DNA of 64,000 nucleotides from Sipunculus nudus (GCA_026874595.1 CM049318.1:26996956-27060955), one strand, 5' to 3'. Shown: positions 1-11,817, counted from the stretch's first letter. Notes: a model not told the origin generated them from the letters alone. Program-made: numbers and translations.

Positions 1-785
1 GGGAAAATTTAGAAAAATCATGTGAATACATGTAAGAAATTTAAGATGGGTGAACATCACACAGCCTGATTACCTCTGCAATCTTGAAAACTGCATGAAG
101 GTCATCCATTTTCAAACCTGACCTGGCCCTTCATGAGCTACGTCAGTGCTGCAAGTTTGTTGACTGTGCCTCAATGTCTCTTCGAGTTATTGTGTTAACA
201 TCATTTAACCATTATCGCTGATGTCACCTGGGAAATGGGTCAAGGTCATCCATATTCGAAATTGACCTTGATAAGGTACATTAATGGTACAAGTTTGGCG
301 ACTGTACCTCAAATTCTTTTTGAGTTATTGCATTAACATCATTTTAGCATTATCACTGCTGTGAGCTTTAAAAATGCGTCAAAGTCATCCATGTTCGGAC
401 TTGACAAGCCCTTGACAAAATGCACTAATGCTGCTGGTTTGGTGACTGTACCTCAAATTCTTTTTGAGTTATTGGGTTAGCATCAATTTAGCATTATCGC
501 CGCTGTGACCTTGAAAAATGCGTCACAGCCATCCATGTTCGGACTTTTCTTGGGTCAAGGTCATCCATTTTCGAAATTGACCTTGATAAAATGCATCAAT
601 GCTGCAAATTCGGCGACTATCTTAAATTCTCCTTGAGTTATCCCGTCAATAAATGTGGGACGGACGGACTGACGGCAGGAGGGAAAAACGGCCCGACGGA
701 TGGCATGACGGTTAAACGGACGCTCATCATTTTTATGTTCCCCCTCCGGAGGCGCCTTCGGCGAATGCGGGGGACAAAAACAGGT
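1..785 (+). mobile_element. Tandem-repeat element with terminal hairpin (Helentron-associated/pearl-like), 5' end outside window
   Basis: About five degenerate units of roughly 140 bp are visible. Each is marked by a word like AAGGTCATCCATnTTCG (near 98, 242, 381, 525 and 557) and by CTCAAATTCTTTTTGAGTTA. The array runs into GGAC-rich sequence (658-720) and then a nested GC hairpin (738-771) followed by GACAAAAAC. Internal tandem units, a GGAC tract and a 3' hairpin are the build of the non-autonomous Helentron-associated elements known from bivalves (pearl, DTC84, mgE types). Family assignment is inference. No real coding is seen; the small open frames here are translations of the repeat. 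Confidence 0.6.
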
Positions 786-1449
786 TAAGGTCGGCAATCC
801 CATCCACAAAAAAGCCAAGTCAACCAAGAGAAAAACATAAAAATTAAGTTGGGTTTTGTTTTGAATAAATAAGTAATTCTTAAAGTAAATTGTACGGTCA
901 ACTTGTGATAAAATTGTTTAATTTCGACGCAATACTGTTTAACTGTAAAAGGTAGCCATAAGCAGAAATGTGGAAAGCTGGTTGGGGGGGGGGGGGGCGC
1001 AGGGGGTATCCGCCTAACTGTTCCTTGCATGTCCATACATTATCTATCTACACTTTTTCCTTATCAAATGTGGGGGGAGGGGGAGGGGCGAGGGAGAATC
1101 TGCCTTTTTGAACCCTGCATGTCCATACAATATCTACAATTGTTCCTTATCAAATTTAATGAAATCTGGGGGGAAATGTGATAACTTTTATACTATCAAG
1201 GCTAATTAACATATGTTTGAAAATGTTGGACGGAATGAAACACACGAGAGAGCATAAGACCATAAAGAGTGTCAGGAAACTTTTACTATTATTTTTCAAG
1301 AATATACAAAGGAATGGAGGTACAAATCGTCCCCTGCCCGATGAATAACTCAAATATGTGATATCCTCCCCCTTGTGATCGGCTGAAATAGCTTAATTCA
1401 TGCAGGATCAAAAGATAGCTTGTGTAGTGAATGTAACTAAACAAGCAAA
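786..1449. other. No gene; contains a two-copy ~95 bp duplication
   Basis: Two adjacent copies, about 985-1075 and 1076-1160, share a G-rich start followed by CCTGCATGTCCATACA, TATCTA and CCTTATCAAAT. A G run (about 987-998) starts the first copy. Nothing else is recognised up to 1449. Confidence 0.5.
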
Positions 1450-2222
1450 TTCGTGGTCCCAAGCTTTGGGCTGTTGTTGTTTTTCATGCTTGGTAAGCAT
1501 CTAAAATTATGACATGTGGAGAAATCTTGAGGGCACATGAAAACTTAAACAGAGGCACTTTAGCATGTGAGACATCTACAGGCGACCATAAAAACTAATA
1601 CACATTGAGAAATAGGACCGAAATCAACTATGATATGTGGAGACATCTGCAGGTGAACATAAAAACTTAAGCACACTGAGAAATAGGACCAAATTGTGAT
1701 ATTTTTTTTTGAGCTGGAGAGAAGTATTATTCAGGTAGACACTCCAAAACCAATCCCGACCAAGGTAAGTGTGAGAGCAATCACTGACCCAAATTTGTTT
1801 GAAATTTAATGATATATAGGAAACTTATCGCACGGAAACGAAAAGCTGACGGATGGACAGACAGAGTGACAGAAAGACAGACACAGGCCAGACACTCCAA
1901 AAGTAAATCCCAAACAAGGTAAGCATGAGAGCAATCACTGAATAAAATTTGAAAGAAATCGGATAATATTTAATAAAGGTATCGCAAGGAAACAAAAACC
2001 TAATGGACGGACAGACAGACAGAAGCCAGACACCCAAAGCCAATCCAAAGCAAGGTATACATGAGAGCAATCGCTGACCCAAATTTTAATGAAATCGGAT
2101 AAAATTAAGGAAAGTTATCAGACGAATACGAACAAAAAATCTGACGGACGGACAGAGAGACAGACGGACAGACAGACAAACCAAAATCAATGTCCCTCGC
2201 TTCCGCGAAGCGGGGGACAAAA
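1450..2222 (+). mobile_element. Tandem-repeat element with GGACAGAC tract and terminal hairpin, family C
   Basis: There are two degenerate units around 1555-1700 (GTGGAGACATCTGCAGG, AAACTTAAGCACA). Three units of about 150 bp follow in 1730-2160, each with CCAGACACTCCAAA, AAGGTAAGCATGAGAGCAAT and a GGACAGACAGAC stretch. The end is a hairpin CCTCGCTTCCGCGAAGCGGG at about 2193-2214 followed by GGACAAAAA. A 3' fragment of the same family lies at 18950-19075. The architecture matches the 1-785 element although the unit sequence differs. Confidence 0.6.
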
Positions 2223-2400
2223 ATAATCAAAAGCTCACAGTTACTTTCTGCTGCGCGGAGACAGTATCAATTCAATAGTATCCCGACTTTTCAGTGCGGG
2301 GCTACAATAAACTATCCTCATGCATTTTATTTCTGTTTAAATGCATATTTAAACATGCCTTAATCTATTACTCCAAGACAGATGTGACCAAGGTATATGA

Positions 2401-2724
2401 ATGACAAAGTTGACATTTCCAGAATACTTCAAGAATAACTGGAAAATACCAATTTACCTCACAGAGAGGACACGACACTGGTGGTGGTGCCATCTGCTGG
2501 TGAAATATCAAATAAGTCACATGATGATTGTGCCGCCCAACATGGTAATGTTATTTGCCGCAGCTCACGACGTAAAAGATAGCCGATTCTGCACCAAATA
2601 CATGGAATTATGGAAATACAGAAATTGGTCATTAGCAAAATTCAAAGACATATTAAACCACACAAAGCAATACTATTCCGTTCAGTATTCATTTGATCCC
2701 CCTTGCTCTAAGGGGTGTATATGA
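2401..2724 (+). other. Unrecognised 107-codon open frame
   Basis: An ATG-initiated frame of 107 codons, rich in Trp, His and Tyr (HWWWCHLL near residue 26; LWKYRNWSLAKFKDILNH in the middle), ends at 2724. I do not recognise a family. No splice context or repeat was identified around it, and it does not visibly belong to a neighbouring transposon. It may be chance in AT-rich DNA or an old coding remnant. No function is proposed. Confidence 0.2.
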
Positions 2725-3513
2725 TTCCAATGCTTCAGCTTTCCTATTTATTGAATCAGCCAAATATAAAGGAAAAGCAACCGAGACCAGAAAAATTTAG
2801 GTCTGATTCAGGTAGCGCCACCTGCAGGATGTAATGACATGTTCGTCGTGGGACCAACATGTGTGTAAAATTGGGTCAAGAAATCGTCAGGGTTCCTGGA
2901 GTGAAAGAAGGGGTGGGAAGGACGGATGGACGGACAGACGGACGGCATGGCGACCGGCAAGCAAGATGGACAGACGTGGACCATTTTAGTAGTCCTTCCT
3001 CCTATGGTTGGAGACTATTAGTGCAAATCCAGCGGGAACCCCTTGAGCCCCGGACCCTTTCCGCGCTAATATAGGACTCATGATCTCCAGGTTTGGGCTC
3101 ATTCTATATGGGGAATTTAATAATAGGAAACAACATCTTATGCGACACACCTGTTCCATGCTTCAGGTGTAGACCATATTTTGAATCATTTTCAACACAG
3201 AAGATCTGTCTATGAATGTCATGGATATATATCTCGTACACACATTTATAAGCACAGCACGCTTTTATGTGAACATCGAGCTATTGCGCATGCCAATACA
3301 AAATTACAATAATTAAGTCAATGGAGGAAATATAGAGCATGACTTGACAAATTAATTCCAAATATAACGGTGTAAAGAATGTTATATTTTTTTCTCAATT
3401 GCAATTTCGTAAAACCCGAGGAACTAAACTGCGGCGTTTTATCGGTGACGTGCCGGTGTAAACGTGCACAAACTATTTATACTACGTGCCACCCGGTTCC
3501 CGCACCTGTTTGG
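2725..3513. other. No gene recognised; GGAC-tract fragment at 2914-2990
   Basis: The stretch has one short GGACGGATGGACGGACAGAC tract (about 2918-2945), like the tails of the tandem-repeat elements elsewhere in the window. The rest is AT-rich with nothing that I can assign. Confidence 0.4.
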
Positions 3514-3516
3514 TAA

Positions 3517-4107
3517 AGCCCCTTTCACACATTCACGGATAGCATCACGGATCATCCCGGATCATCGTCCCGGGAACATCCGTGTTAACTCCGTCATCAC
3601 CGTGTAAACTCCGGGCATCACCGTGTTAAAACCGTGTTGCATCCATAGTGATCCTTGGCGCACCGGCATTTTCGGAGAAAAAATTAAACCTGCACAATTT
3701 TTCGTCCCGGAGTACACGGATGAAAAATCATCCGTATCACTCCTTGTAGGCACCGTGCATCTCCGTGTAGCCACCGTATATATCCGGGAGTCACCGTGTA
3801 GCCACCAGGAGCTCCGTATTGAGACCGGTACTTTCCGAGTGCAAGTTTAAGTTTTTTCTCCGATCATGCTGGTGCACCAAGGAACACTACGGATGCAACA
3901 CGATGATAACACGGTGATGCCAGGTGTATACACGGCGATGCCGTAGATAACACGGATGATTCCGGAACGATGCTCCGGGATTATCCGTGTTGCTATCCGT
4001 GAATATGTGAAAGCCCGATTTACGAAATCGCGCTGCTGTCCCCGGAAGACCACGGATTAAGGTCCGGGGTGATCCCTGTTGCTTTCCGTGAATGTGTGAA
4101 AGGGGCT
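3517..4107. mobile_element. PIF/Harbinger-type MITE (H1) with TAA target duplication
   Basis: The 591 bp element has perfect 23 bp terminal inverted repeats. The left begins AGCCCCTTTCACACATTCAC at 3517; the right is its reverse complement ending at 4107. It is flanked by TAA at 3514-3516 and 4108-4110, the 3 bp TWA duplication expected of PIF/Harbinger. The interior is packed with short words CCGTGT/ACACGG, CACGGAT and CCCGG in both orientations, so the whole element folds back on itself. The open frames on both strands are products of this word array, not genes. An inverted fragment of the same family is at 35015-35175. Confidence 0.8.
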
Positions 4108-4110
4108 TAA

Positions 4111-5267
4111 ATGGTGATTCTTGTATGATGTCCTGGTCCAAGTGGTCTGCTATGTCTGTATATAGTGGTTGCCCCAGCAGTCTAGGTCAATGTCAGTCAA
4201 GGACGCTGAAGTACCGTGCCGGGTAAAAAAAAAACAATTGCAGGGGCCTATCATTTTACTCAATAGATCCCTTGACCCTGTGCGGGGGTTGATTATTTGT
4301 CAGTCTCCATAAGTTTTTTTGTTGTAATTAAAGAATAAAATGACCAAGAGTTTCCATAGTCAATATTCGATCACCTTTAGTGTGCTCACTACAAAGCTCT
4401 AAATGGACGAAGGGACGATGGTTGAATTGTGATCCGAAAATGAACGTACATAAAATCACAAAAAAAGTTGGGGTGGGGAATTAATTTTGGTTTAAGTACT
4501 GCATACTTAATCCAGTTTTCAAAAATACAAAAAATTTTGAAAGAATCTATCCAGGAATTGGTTATATAAACTACTAAACGACGGACAGCAGATGGACTCC
4601 GCCTCATGGCAATAGCCCAAAGGTTATGCCGCACACCAAAGAAAATCATTCTTTATTAAATAACAAAACTGCCATCCAGTCCTCGCCAGGAAAGAACCTG
4701 GACAAGCTCTGTCCACTGAAAACGCAAACTGGTTCCAGTGCGGGTAAGAAATTAAGGAGAGATTAAATTATTTTGGTTTTACTAACCTTCTGGCTGCCGT
4801 ACAGCTTTTAAAACTGTGTTTGATGTCTCGTGTTCAAATGTCACAGAACACCGTTCCCACTTCAAGTTGTCATGTGACCCCGGAGTTCAGGAAACGCCCA
4901 AAAATCGATCAGGTGAAACGATTTGTTGTTAGGACGCACCATTTAAATGAATTGTTTTACCGGAAAAAAAGTGGTTCGAGCGGACGACTTTTTTTATTTA
5001 TATGTCCATGTATAAAACTTCGGAAATTACAAGTTCGTCAGGGGAAATACAAAATAATGTTCCAGTTCTTTAAATGGTGCATATGATCAACAAAAATCCA
5101 TTTTGACATACCTTCAATAACTCAATTAAGATATATGTGTGCAAGAAATTTTGGCAGCCCCCCCCCCCCAAAAAAAAAAATAAAAAATGAAACACCAAAA
5201 ACGTAAACAGGGAATCCGTAGTACATTTTCGTGGCCTTACTTGGTTACGCAAATAGGAATTATCACC
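4111..5267. other. No gene recognised; AT-rich, C/A tract at its end
   Basis: No coding or element boundaries were identified. A poly-C run passing directly into poly-A lies near 5158-5180, just upstream of the SINE-like copy. Confidence 0.4.
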
Positions 5268-5340
5268 GACTCCCATGGTCCAGGGGTAAGGCACAGGTCT
5301 CATAGCCTGGAGATCGTGAGTTCGAATCTCATCCGAGTCG
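5268..5340 (+). promoter_or_regulatory. tRNA-like head with A- and B-box-like motifs
   Basis: An A-box-like TGGTCCAGGGG lies near the start. The B-box-like GAGTTCGAATCTC lies inside a T-arm (GTGAG TTCGAAT CTCAT) that pairs. Five outer acceptor pairs form (GACTC with GAGTC). The anticodon region reads CTCATAG but its stem is not a clean 5 bp helix and the D stem is weak. It therefore looks like a SINE head rather than a working tRNA gene. Confidence 0.5.
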
Positions 5341-5605
5341 ATGAGATTTTTCATGATCGCCTCGAATAAAATAAAATGGGAGACTGTGCCCAACAGTCGC
5401 GTATCACTTATTGCTCTCTTCGGGGAATCCTCGGGTTTATGAACGAGCAATTGGGATAACAGATATCCAGGTCGGCATGAGTGGTCCACGGAGCCTGGGT
5501 AACGCCAGGATATTCGCGTGCAAGTCCCCGTTACATAGTCTGGAATTGGATTCTGTATATGTACATGGAACATAGTTAAACCAGCATTAAAATGGAGGCG
5601 GTTAA
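5268..5605 (+). repeat. tRNA-derived SINE-like copy with full head
   Basis: A 74 nt tRNA-like head (5268-5340) is followed by a body with ATGGGAGACTGTGCCCAAC, AGCAATTGGGAT, GGGTAACGCCAGGATAT and a 3' part AAAATGGAGGCGGTTAACTC. The same body without the head recurs at 8655-8950, and a short piece at 8303-8365. A head with pol III boxes plus a dispersed body is the SINE pattern. The 202-codon minus-strand open frame over this copy is a shadow. Confidence 0.6.
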
Positions 5606-6900
5606 CTCCACCAAAAACAATCTGTGAGAAAAGTAAGAAGTTTGTTTTTAATTCAATGGATTTTGGGACTAAATGCATGGCTATGTTTTAATATATGAGT
5701 TTGGGTAATATACCAATATTATATGAAACCAATAACCGATATGTTTAATTTATCATGAGTTTTTCAATGATACTGTAGTTTATCTAATATTTTATACATG
5801 ATGATATATCTGTAATTTATGAGCGACGTGAAGTTTATCCAATACCGGTGCAGAAGTGAATAGGATTTTACTAGAAATGTGCTCAAAGAGCGTAGACCTC
5901 CGCCTAGGCAGCTCATTATCCCCATATATGGCATTGTCAGAGGTGCTGCGTTCTACCTTATACAAATTCCTGGATTCAGATGGGGAAACGGATCAGAACA
6001 ACAACCATGGCCCCCAGGCTGTACGTTGATTTACTGACACCTTTCACGGAAACAGCACGTACACATTGAGTGACGTCATTGATTGTCCTCTGTAACGTCA
6101 CGACTCGCACTCCAAAAATGGCCATATATCGTCACCTGCTACGGCAACCGTGTAAACAAATGTGCTATAAACCCCATAAATCATTGGACTCAATACGGGA
6201 TAATTTAATCAATTGTTCTTTTAACCATTGCCGAGATATCCTGAAAATTGTATCAAAATTCATTATTAACTTTTTGAGTAATGCTGCTAACAGGCAAACA
6301 GACGGACAAACCAAGCCCCCCCCCCCCCCCCAAAAAAAAAAAACCCGGTAACTAGAAAAGCACTCAGAGAGCGCAGACCTCCGCCAAGGCAGCTCATACA
6401 GTTTTATTAGAAAAGCAGCTTTTTACATATGCAATGATTTTTTATTTGAGAATGATGAGTTATAACAATTAAAGTTTCCTTTTATTATGTTTATTAAAGT
6501 AAAAAAATAACCAGATAACTTAACTTGTATAATTTAATAGTAGCATCTATTGGTCACTCAACGTCAAAATGTAATCTTTTTCATAACAATGGGAGCATGT
6601 GATCAGCCTTTGTGATGCATATTACGACTGTGACGTCATTACATTGTACAACCCGTACCGTACGCCTGTACAGAAAAGCATGTCGGTATGACCATCTTCT
6701 CCAGGAGCTGTCCAAAGGTTACGGTAGGGTATCCAAGGTCAAGGTCAAACTTATTTACCAACCTTTAATCTCAAGAATAACATTTGACATCTTGGGTACT
6801 ACGCTGTCATAGATAATGTAAAATAGTTTTCAAATAGTCAACAGTATAAATAATATATAGGTGATTAGGCCCCTTTAAACATGATATTGGTGTACGTGTT
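5606..6900. repeat. Direct repeats about 480 bp apart, plus C/A tract and a MITE end
   Basis: ACTAGAAATGTGCTCAAAGA with CAGACCTCCGCC and GGCAGCTCAT occurs at 5870-5916 and again at 6351-6397. Between them is ATGGCCATATATCGTCACCT (about 6118), a word shared with 10457-10478. A poly-C run (6316-6331) passes straight into poly-A (6332-6343). TAGGTGATTAGGCCCCTTTAAAC at about 6858-6880 matches the end of the MITE family at 13650-15002. No gene is seen. Confidence 0.45.
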
Positions 6901-8302
6901 TCATATTTTACATACTGTTGATTCTCTGCTGCTTTATTGCTCAGTATTAATCGTCAACAGTGTTTATGTGAAAAAAAAAACATTTTGAAATTAATTTGTT
7001 TGGTTAGTAAAAAAATTAAAACACTTCGAGGGGCTTCAGTAGTAGCCCTTTGTCTGAATATCTTTGGAGTTTACCTGAATATGGGCTGGAATAGGTAAGC
7101 TATTATTGTAATTGTCAAAAAAAGATTAAAAGAATTAAACAGAAAAATATGCTGCCCTGACAAAGAAGGGTTTCCAATGAAAGAACACAAAACATTTGTA
7201 CGTGCACAGGGTCATACTAGTGCGGTACGTAAAATTGGTAAGTGTGTACATGTAAATGGCATCTGGCGAATTCAAATACATGTACCTTTAAGAACCCCGT
7301 AACTTAATGTCGGGTAATCGGGACCAAGCACTTGAAGATTTAGGTACCACTTCCACGGATGATAATATCAAGAAATACTATCAGTTCTGCATCGACCAGA
7401 ATATGCGGCGTGCATAGGAAAACCAGAATGCCACAGTGCATGGGAACATCGGTTATACTCGGTTTTTTTTGCTACCTTCCTATTACTTATCAATTATTTG
7501 GTGAAACCGTTGACCATGCAGCTACAGAGGCCGATGATGCTGTGTTAGAAATTTAGTGTTATATTGGGTAATCTGTGCCGCTCTTCTTGAATTCGAGAAA
7601 CAAAGGAAGATCTCTGGTGAAGGTTCATTCCTTAATTTGGAAGCACTCTACTGCATGATTACACACTTTTTGACATACATATTATATATGTGAGTAATAT
7701 CGTTTGTAATATCTGGGGATGACAGACATTGATTTTTTTTTAAATATGCTGAAATCAAATATCAATACATTAATCAGAACACCTGTAATAATACAGTAGT
7801 CTAATCGCATGATAAATTCCTCGAATGTTTCCTCCCCAACGTTTCTCTGTGCCCACGATATGAAAACCTTGATATATATAATGCCTCCTGTATAGGAAGA
7901 AAGTTTTAAATATGCAATTTAAAGAAGAATTTTTTTAAGCATTATTCACATAAGAACTGTATGGGTTTTTGTGCCACAACTATTATTCCTTCAAATGGAT
8001 AATGTGGTTAAACCTTAGTGAGGCTTAGCTTTAATAATTATATATATTTATTCAAAGTTAAAACTAAGGTTATAAACTGCACGGTCCATACATTCAGTTG
8101 TATGTTACATGTTGATTCATAGGTGGAAATGCGCAAGCAAGGTAATCACTCACAAAATATCAACACAAATTTAATTTTCGAGGTCAATTAATTGATGTTG
8201 AACTATGTTTAACTTTGCAAATTTAATGACTTCTGCAGTCTAGGCAGAGCATATGTAAGAGTAACAGCCTACACCAACCCATACTGGGCGCCATGCAGAC
8301 TA
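6901..8302. other. No gene recognised
   Basis: AT-rich sequence without recognisable coding, RNA or complete repeat. Short open frames here (for example 7359-7556) have no supporting features. Confidence 0.4.
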
Positions 8303-8365
8303 ACGGGAAGGCTGTGCCTCACTACAACACGAATGCAATTTGGGGATCTATACCACGGTGTAATG
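8303..8365 (+). repeat. SINE-body fragment
   Basis: AACGGGAAGGCTGTGCCTCA ... ACGAATGCAATTTGGGGATC aligns by eye with the start of the 8655-8950 copy. It is truncated on both sides. Confidence 0.4.
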
Positions 8366-8654
8366 ACCACGCAGAATGCAATTAAGGAAAGACCCCCTAC
8401 TAAGTATACAAATATTTAGATGTTATCTTAACGGAGCAACTCACACATACGTCAATTAATAATTTAATTGCTTGGGAATAATAATGAAATCTGAACACAA
8501 AAATAATCACCAATAAATGGGAAAAGAAAACAAAACATAACATTAAAGGTGCTAGCGCTCACGGGCCGGGGGAGGGGGCAGTTTTAACCACTGGTAACAG
8601 TTAGTTTACATTATTATGGCATTTGCATCCCCTGGTTGATGCACACTCGACAGT

Positions 8655-8950
8655 GATTCCATCCGAAGTAATGGGAAAGTCGTGCCCGACGGCCGTGTTT
8701 CACTCACAAACGAATGCGCCTTTCGGGGGATCCTCGGTGGTATAGCCCAGCAATTGGGATGATTATGCACCCAGGACCCGCAGGTGCAGTAGTCATTTGG
8801 GCTTGGTTAACGCCAGGATATAAAATTAAAGAAGAAGCTGTCATACTGCCATGTCATGTAATCCTAAACCGGAAGGGAAATCTGCAGATGTACATATATG
8901 TAGTAAAGATTGAATTAAAAAATGGAGGCGGCTACCTCCAACAACAAAAA
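8655..8950 (+). repeat. SINE-like copy lacking the tRNA-like head
   Basis: Shares with 5380-5605 the blocks ATGGGAAAGTCGTGCCC, GGGGGATCCTCGG, CAGCAATTGGGAT, GGTTAACGCCAGGATAT and the 3' end AAAATGGAGGCGGCTACCTC, then an A-rich tail. The 5' tRNA-like part is missing, as expected for a 5'-truncated retroposed copy. Confidence 0.55.
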
Positions 8951-9610
8951 ATATAAAAAAAACAGTTCCCATCCGTGGTCTGTTTTATCCAACAAGTGTA
9001 CCGTTGAGATATTTGTATTCCCGTAATGTGCAAACATTTCTTCAGGAAAAATGCGTATTCATATGTCATTTTTCATATGCAGATGTGCCTTCTTTTCTGT
9101 TGAACAAATATGGCTGATTAGATTTGTGTGCTTTATTTGTATTTTTTTAACTTTTGGAAGTACCTTAGCTATAACTCCTAACAATTCGACCTGTTTCCGC
9201 TCATATTCAGATAAACTATTTAGAAATATAAAATGTCCAGACAACGGTTTCTACCAATCCCCCTGTTCTACAAGGTTCTTGGAACAGTTTAATATAATAT
9301 AACTACTTCTGTATCAAGACCACCCACAAGGCTCTAAGAATCTTGAAATCTTCCATATAACCACACAAATTGATTCTAAATGTTTGTTTTGTTGTAATAT
9401 GGTAGGCACCTAGACGATGTAGTACTACTATGAAAGAATCAGCAATATAAAAAAGAGATCACGAGCATCAATTTCACAAGGTCTGTTTCCTTGTGATAAC
9501 CATATCACAAACATATGACAGTGTAGTGCCCAAGATTTTTTTTATGCTTTAAAATATTAGTATACATACATTTGACTGACCTTGCTTACCCTCTGTGAGC
9601 TTCCGACAAC
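8951..9610. other. No gene recognised; one open frame with a hydrophobic stretch
   Basis: An 83-codon plus-strand frame at 9051-9302 has a hydrophobic segment (LIRFVCFICIFLTFGSTLA) followed by a short Cys-containing tail, so it superficially resembles a small secreted peptide. No splice or repeat support is visible and the base composition is that of the surroundings. I do not call it a gene. Confidence 0.2.
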
Positions 9611-9614
9611 TCCA

Positions 9615-10080
9615 AGTCAGTTGCAATAAACGGAACACATTCAAAAAAAGTACAAATCGATCAAATTATCATATATCATTACGTTTTATGCGACAGCATT
9701 ATTTTATCTTTATCTCGCCCTTTTGGATTCCCTGGGGTTACAGGGCTCATAAAAACTTTTCTTAGTTGCAATCCACAGAACACATTCAAAAACGTATAAA
9801 CTGATGCAATATCATTACGTTTTAAGCGACAGTTACCGTAAAATAGCATTATATCTTTGTTAAGACTGCAGTGGCGGCCATCTTGGATACCTTGGGGTCA
9901 CAGGGTACATTAAAAATATAACCTGCATTCATTAATCACTTATAGTGCAAAAGCAAGCACTATTTTATTAAATTCCTTAGAAAACGTCGTTCTGTTACAC
10001 GTGGAAGTACATTTTATCCCCAAAACTCAAAGTTTCCCATGGGTGAAGGCGGCCATCTTGGATTTTCGGTGTTAGAGGGA
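9615..10080 (+). repeat. Degenerate tandem repeat, about 150-165 bp period
   Basis: Two clear units share AGTTGCAATmmAC, GAACACATTCAAAAA, ATATCATTACGTTTTA and GCGACAG, ending in GGATnCCnTGGGGTnACAGGG (near 9728 and 9887). A third, weaker unit carries GGCGGCCATCTTGGAT at about 10049, also present at 9872. There is no coding. Confidence 0.45.
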
Positions 10081-10213
10081 TCTGAAAATTTGTTACCTAA
10101 CATTTTTCATTAGTTCATATCCTGTTCATGCTAAATCAGTCATTTTCGCTATTTGGGCATCAAATTCCTACGGAAATACATCCCCGTCTTCACTTTTTCC
10201 CAATCCTGGTGTA

Positions 10214-10219
<6 letters not shown>

Positions 10220-10261
<42 letters not shown>
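10220..10261. repeat. (TC)n microsatellite
   Basis: About 20 uninterrupted TC units. The Leu/Ser and Arg/Glu repeats in overlapping frames come from this tract. Confidence 0.95.
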
Positions 10262-10262
<1 letters not shown>

Positions 10263-10499
10263 ATTATTTTATTTATGTTACAGCAGGCATAAACATGTGG
10301 AACTGATGTGTTCCATGAAGAAGCGAGGCAGTTTGGCGTACATGTTGTCAAGAGATTGTTCTTCTCTGTTCCAAAGAGAGTCACGAAAGGATTTGCAACG
10401 CCACTTCTCGGTGTCAGGCGAACGGGTGTGAGGGGGTGCGAAATAGGCACGACCCAAATATGGCCATATCGTCACCTGCGTAAACAAGTATTCTAAGAA

Positions 10500-10715
10500 C
10501 CCCCCCCCCCCCCAAAAAAAAGAAAAAAAGATACACTAGAACACGTTCCCGCGGTTATTTACGAATGGATCGCACCCAAAATGTAATCAAGGTCCTGAAA
10601 ACTTCATCAACTTCCATTGTGAACTTTTTTGTTTTATCGAAACAGACACGTAGGTTCACGGATAAACATACAAACATGGGCTGCATAAAACATAACCCCC
10701 CCCCCCCCCCCTCCG
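10500..10715. repeat. Poly-C tracts, the first joined to poly-A
   Basis: C14 followed by an A-rich tract starts at 10500. A second C run is at about 10697-10711, preceded by GCATAAAACATAA. Similar context (CCCATAAAACAAC before the C run) is at 39372. Confidence 0.7.
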
Positions 10716-10839
10716 GCTTGGCGGAAGTAAAAACAGGGGACTTGCATAGTAAAGGCGCCAAGCCAGTGTGTGTAGGAAGTTTTTGCATACAAGGCATTTC
10801 AAATACAAAATATAAGGCCCCTACATGTTAATTATTATT

Positions 10840-11265
10840 ATTTTCGTCGTCTGTCGACGTCAGTCGTCGTCGTCTGTATGATATCTTGTGAACGCGATAA
10901 CTTTTAAAGGGCTGTATATTTTCAGAAAAAAATTTAAACATGCACTCATTGTTCATCCAAAAATCTCGGACGAGTAAGAAACTCGGTGACCTTGACCTTC
11001 ATCTTCAAGGTCAAATCTACCGAAATTTTAAGTATTTGTGAACCCCATAACCTTTGAAGCATTACACATATGTCCTCAAATTTGACACACCAGTTCTTTC
11101 TGCCAAAATCTTTTTTCGAGTTCGAAAAGTGGTGCTTTTGACCTTGACCTTCAAGGTCGAATCTGCTGAAATCTAGAACCAATTTTTTTAGATAGTGCAT
11201 ATTTTAACCCTCGATTTTTGGGGTGGCCTATATGGGGGAGACAAATATCTGTTTTTGCTGCTCAA
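10840..11265 (+). mobile_element. Two-unit tandem-repeat element rich in GACCTTGACC words
   Basis: Begins with CGTCGTCTGTCGACGTCAGTCG. It contains two units of about 150 bp, each with TTGTGAAC/CGATAACTT- or CCATAACCTTTGAAG-like text, then CCAAAATCT, then GACCTTGACCTTC with AAGGTCnAATCT. It ends near CCTATATGGGGGAGACAAAT. The organisation resembles the other tandem-repeat elements here, without a clear terminal hairpin. Confidence 0.45.
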
Positions 11266-11817
11266 CAACAAAGCCATTCTAGTTTTTAATCGCCGTCTGT
11301 TTTTTTTTTTTTTTTGTTAGCAGCATCACTTAAAAAGCTAATATTTGCAAACCACCGACCGGCACAAAAGATCTCTAAGATCGTAAACAAACAGCTACTA
11401 GCGATTAAACTTTGGTCATTTATTATCAAAACTTCATTACATTTGTACCTCATAAGGGTGTTTACAAAAATGAAAAATTTGAGAGCCAACATAATCATTA
11501 AAATACTGATAACACATAGAACAACGCAAAGATAAAGTTTTCATATTTCGAAAACGATTGGCCCCTGAATCCCCTGCCTCCGCTTGCTTCGCCGATGTCC
11601 ATCAATTTAGCCGGCACCCAGATTTGTCCACCTAGAACCCTACTCCATTTATAGCACAATAGTATGTCTGTTTATAATACAATACAATAATAATACAATA
11701 TAATACAAGTTTTATTTTAAGTCTGTGTATAGTAACAGTACAACATTAGACCTAGGTTATTACATGTATTACCGACCATTATAACTAGTATCATTAATAA
11801 AAAATATACATATTAAA
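11266..11817. other. No gene recognised; AATAC-type low complexity
   Basis: There is a poly-T run (11300-11315) and an ATACAATA-rich stretch at about 11670-11710. Nothing else is assignable. Confidence 0.4.

Noticed and set aside
5268-5340. Functional tRNA gene
   Set aside because: D and anticodon stems do not pair properly and the sequence is continuous with a dispersed repeat body.
5070-5678. 202-codon minus-strand open frame
   Set aside because: It lies antisense over the SINE-like copy and a C/A tract; its Gly run and composition come from those repeats.
9051-9302. Small secreted Cys peptide
   Set aside because: The hydrophobic stretch is easily produced by T-rich DNA; no signal-cleavage context, splice sites or paralogue seen.
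10153-10450. Leu/Ser and Arg/Glu repeat proteins
   Set aside because: They are the (TC)n microsatellite in both strands.
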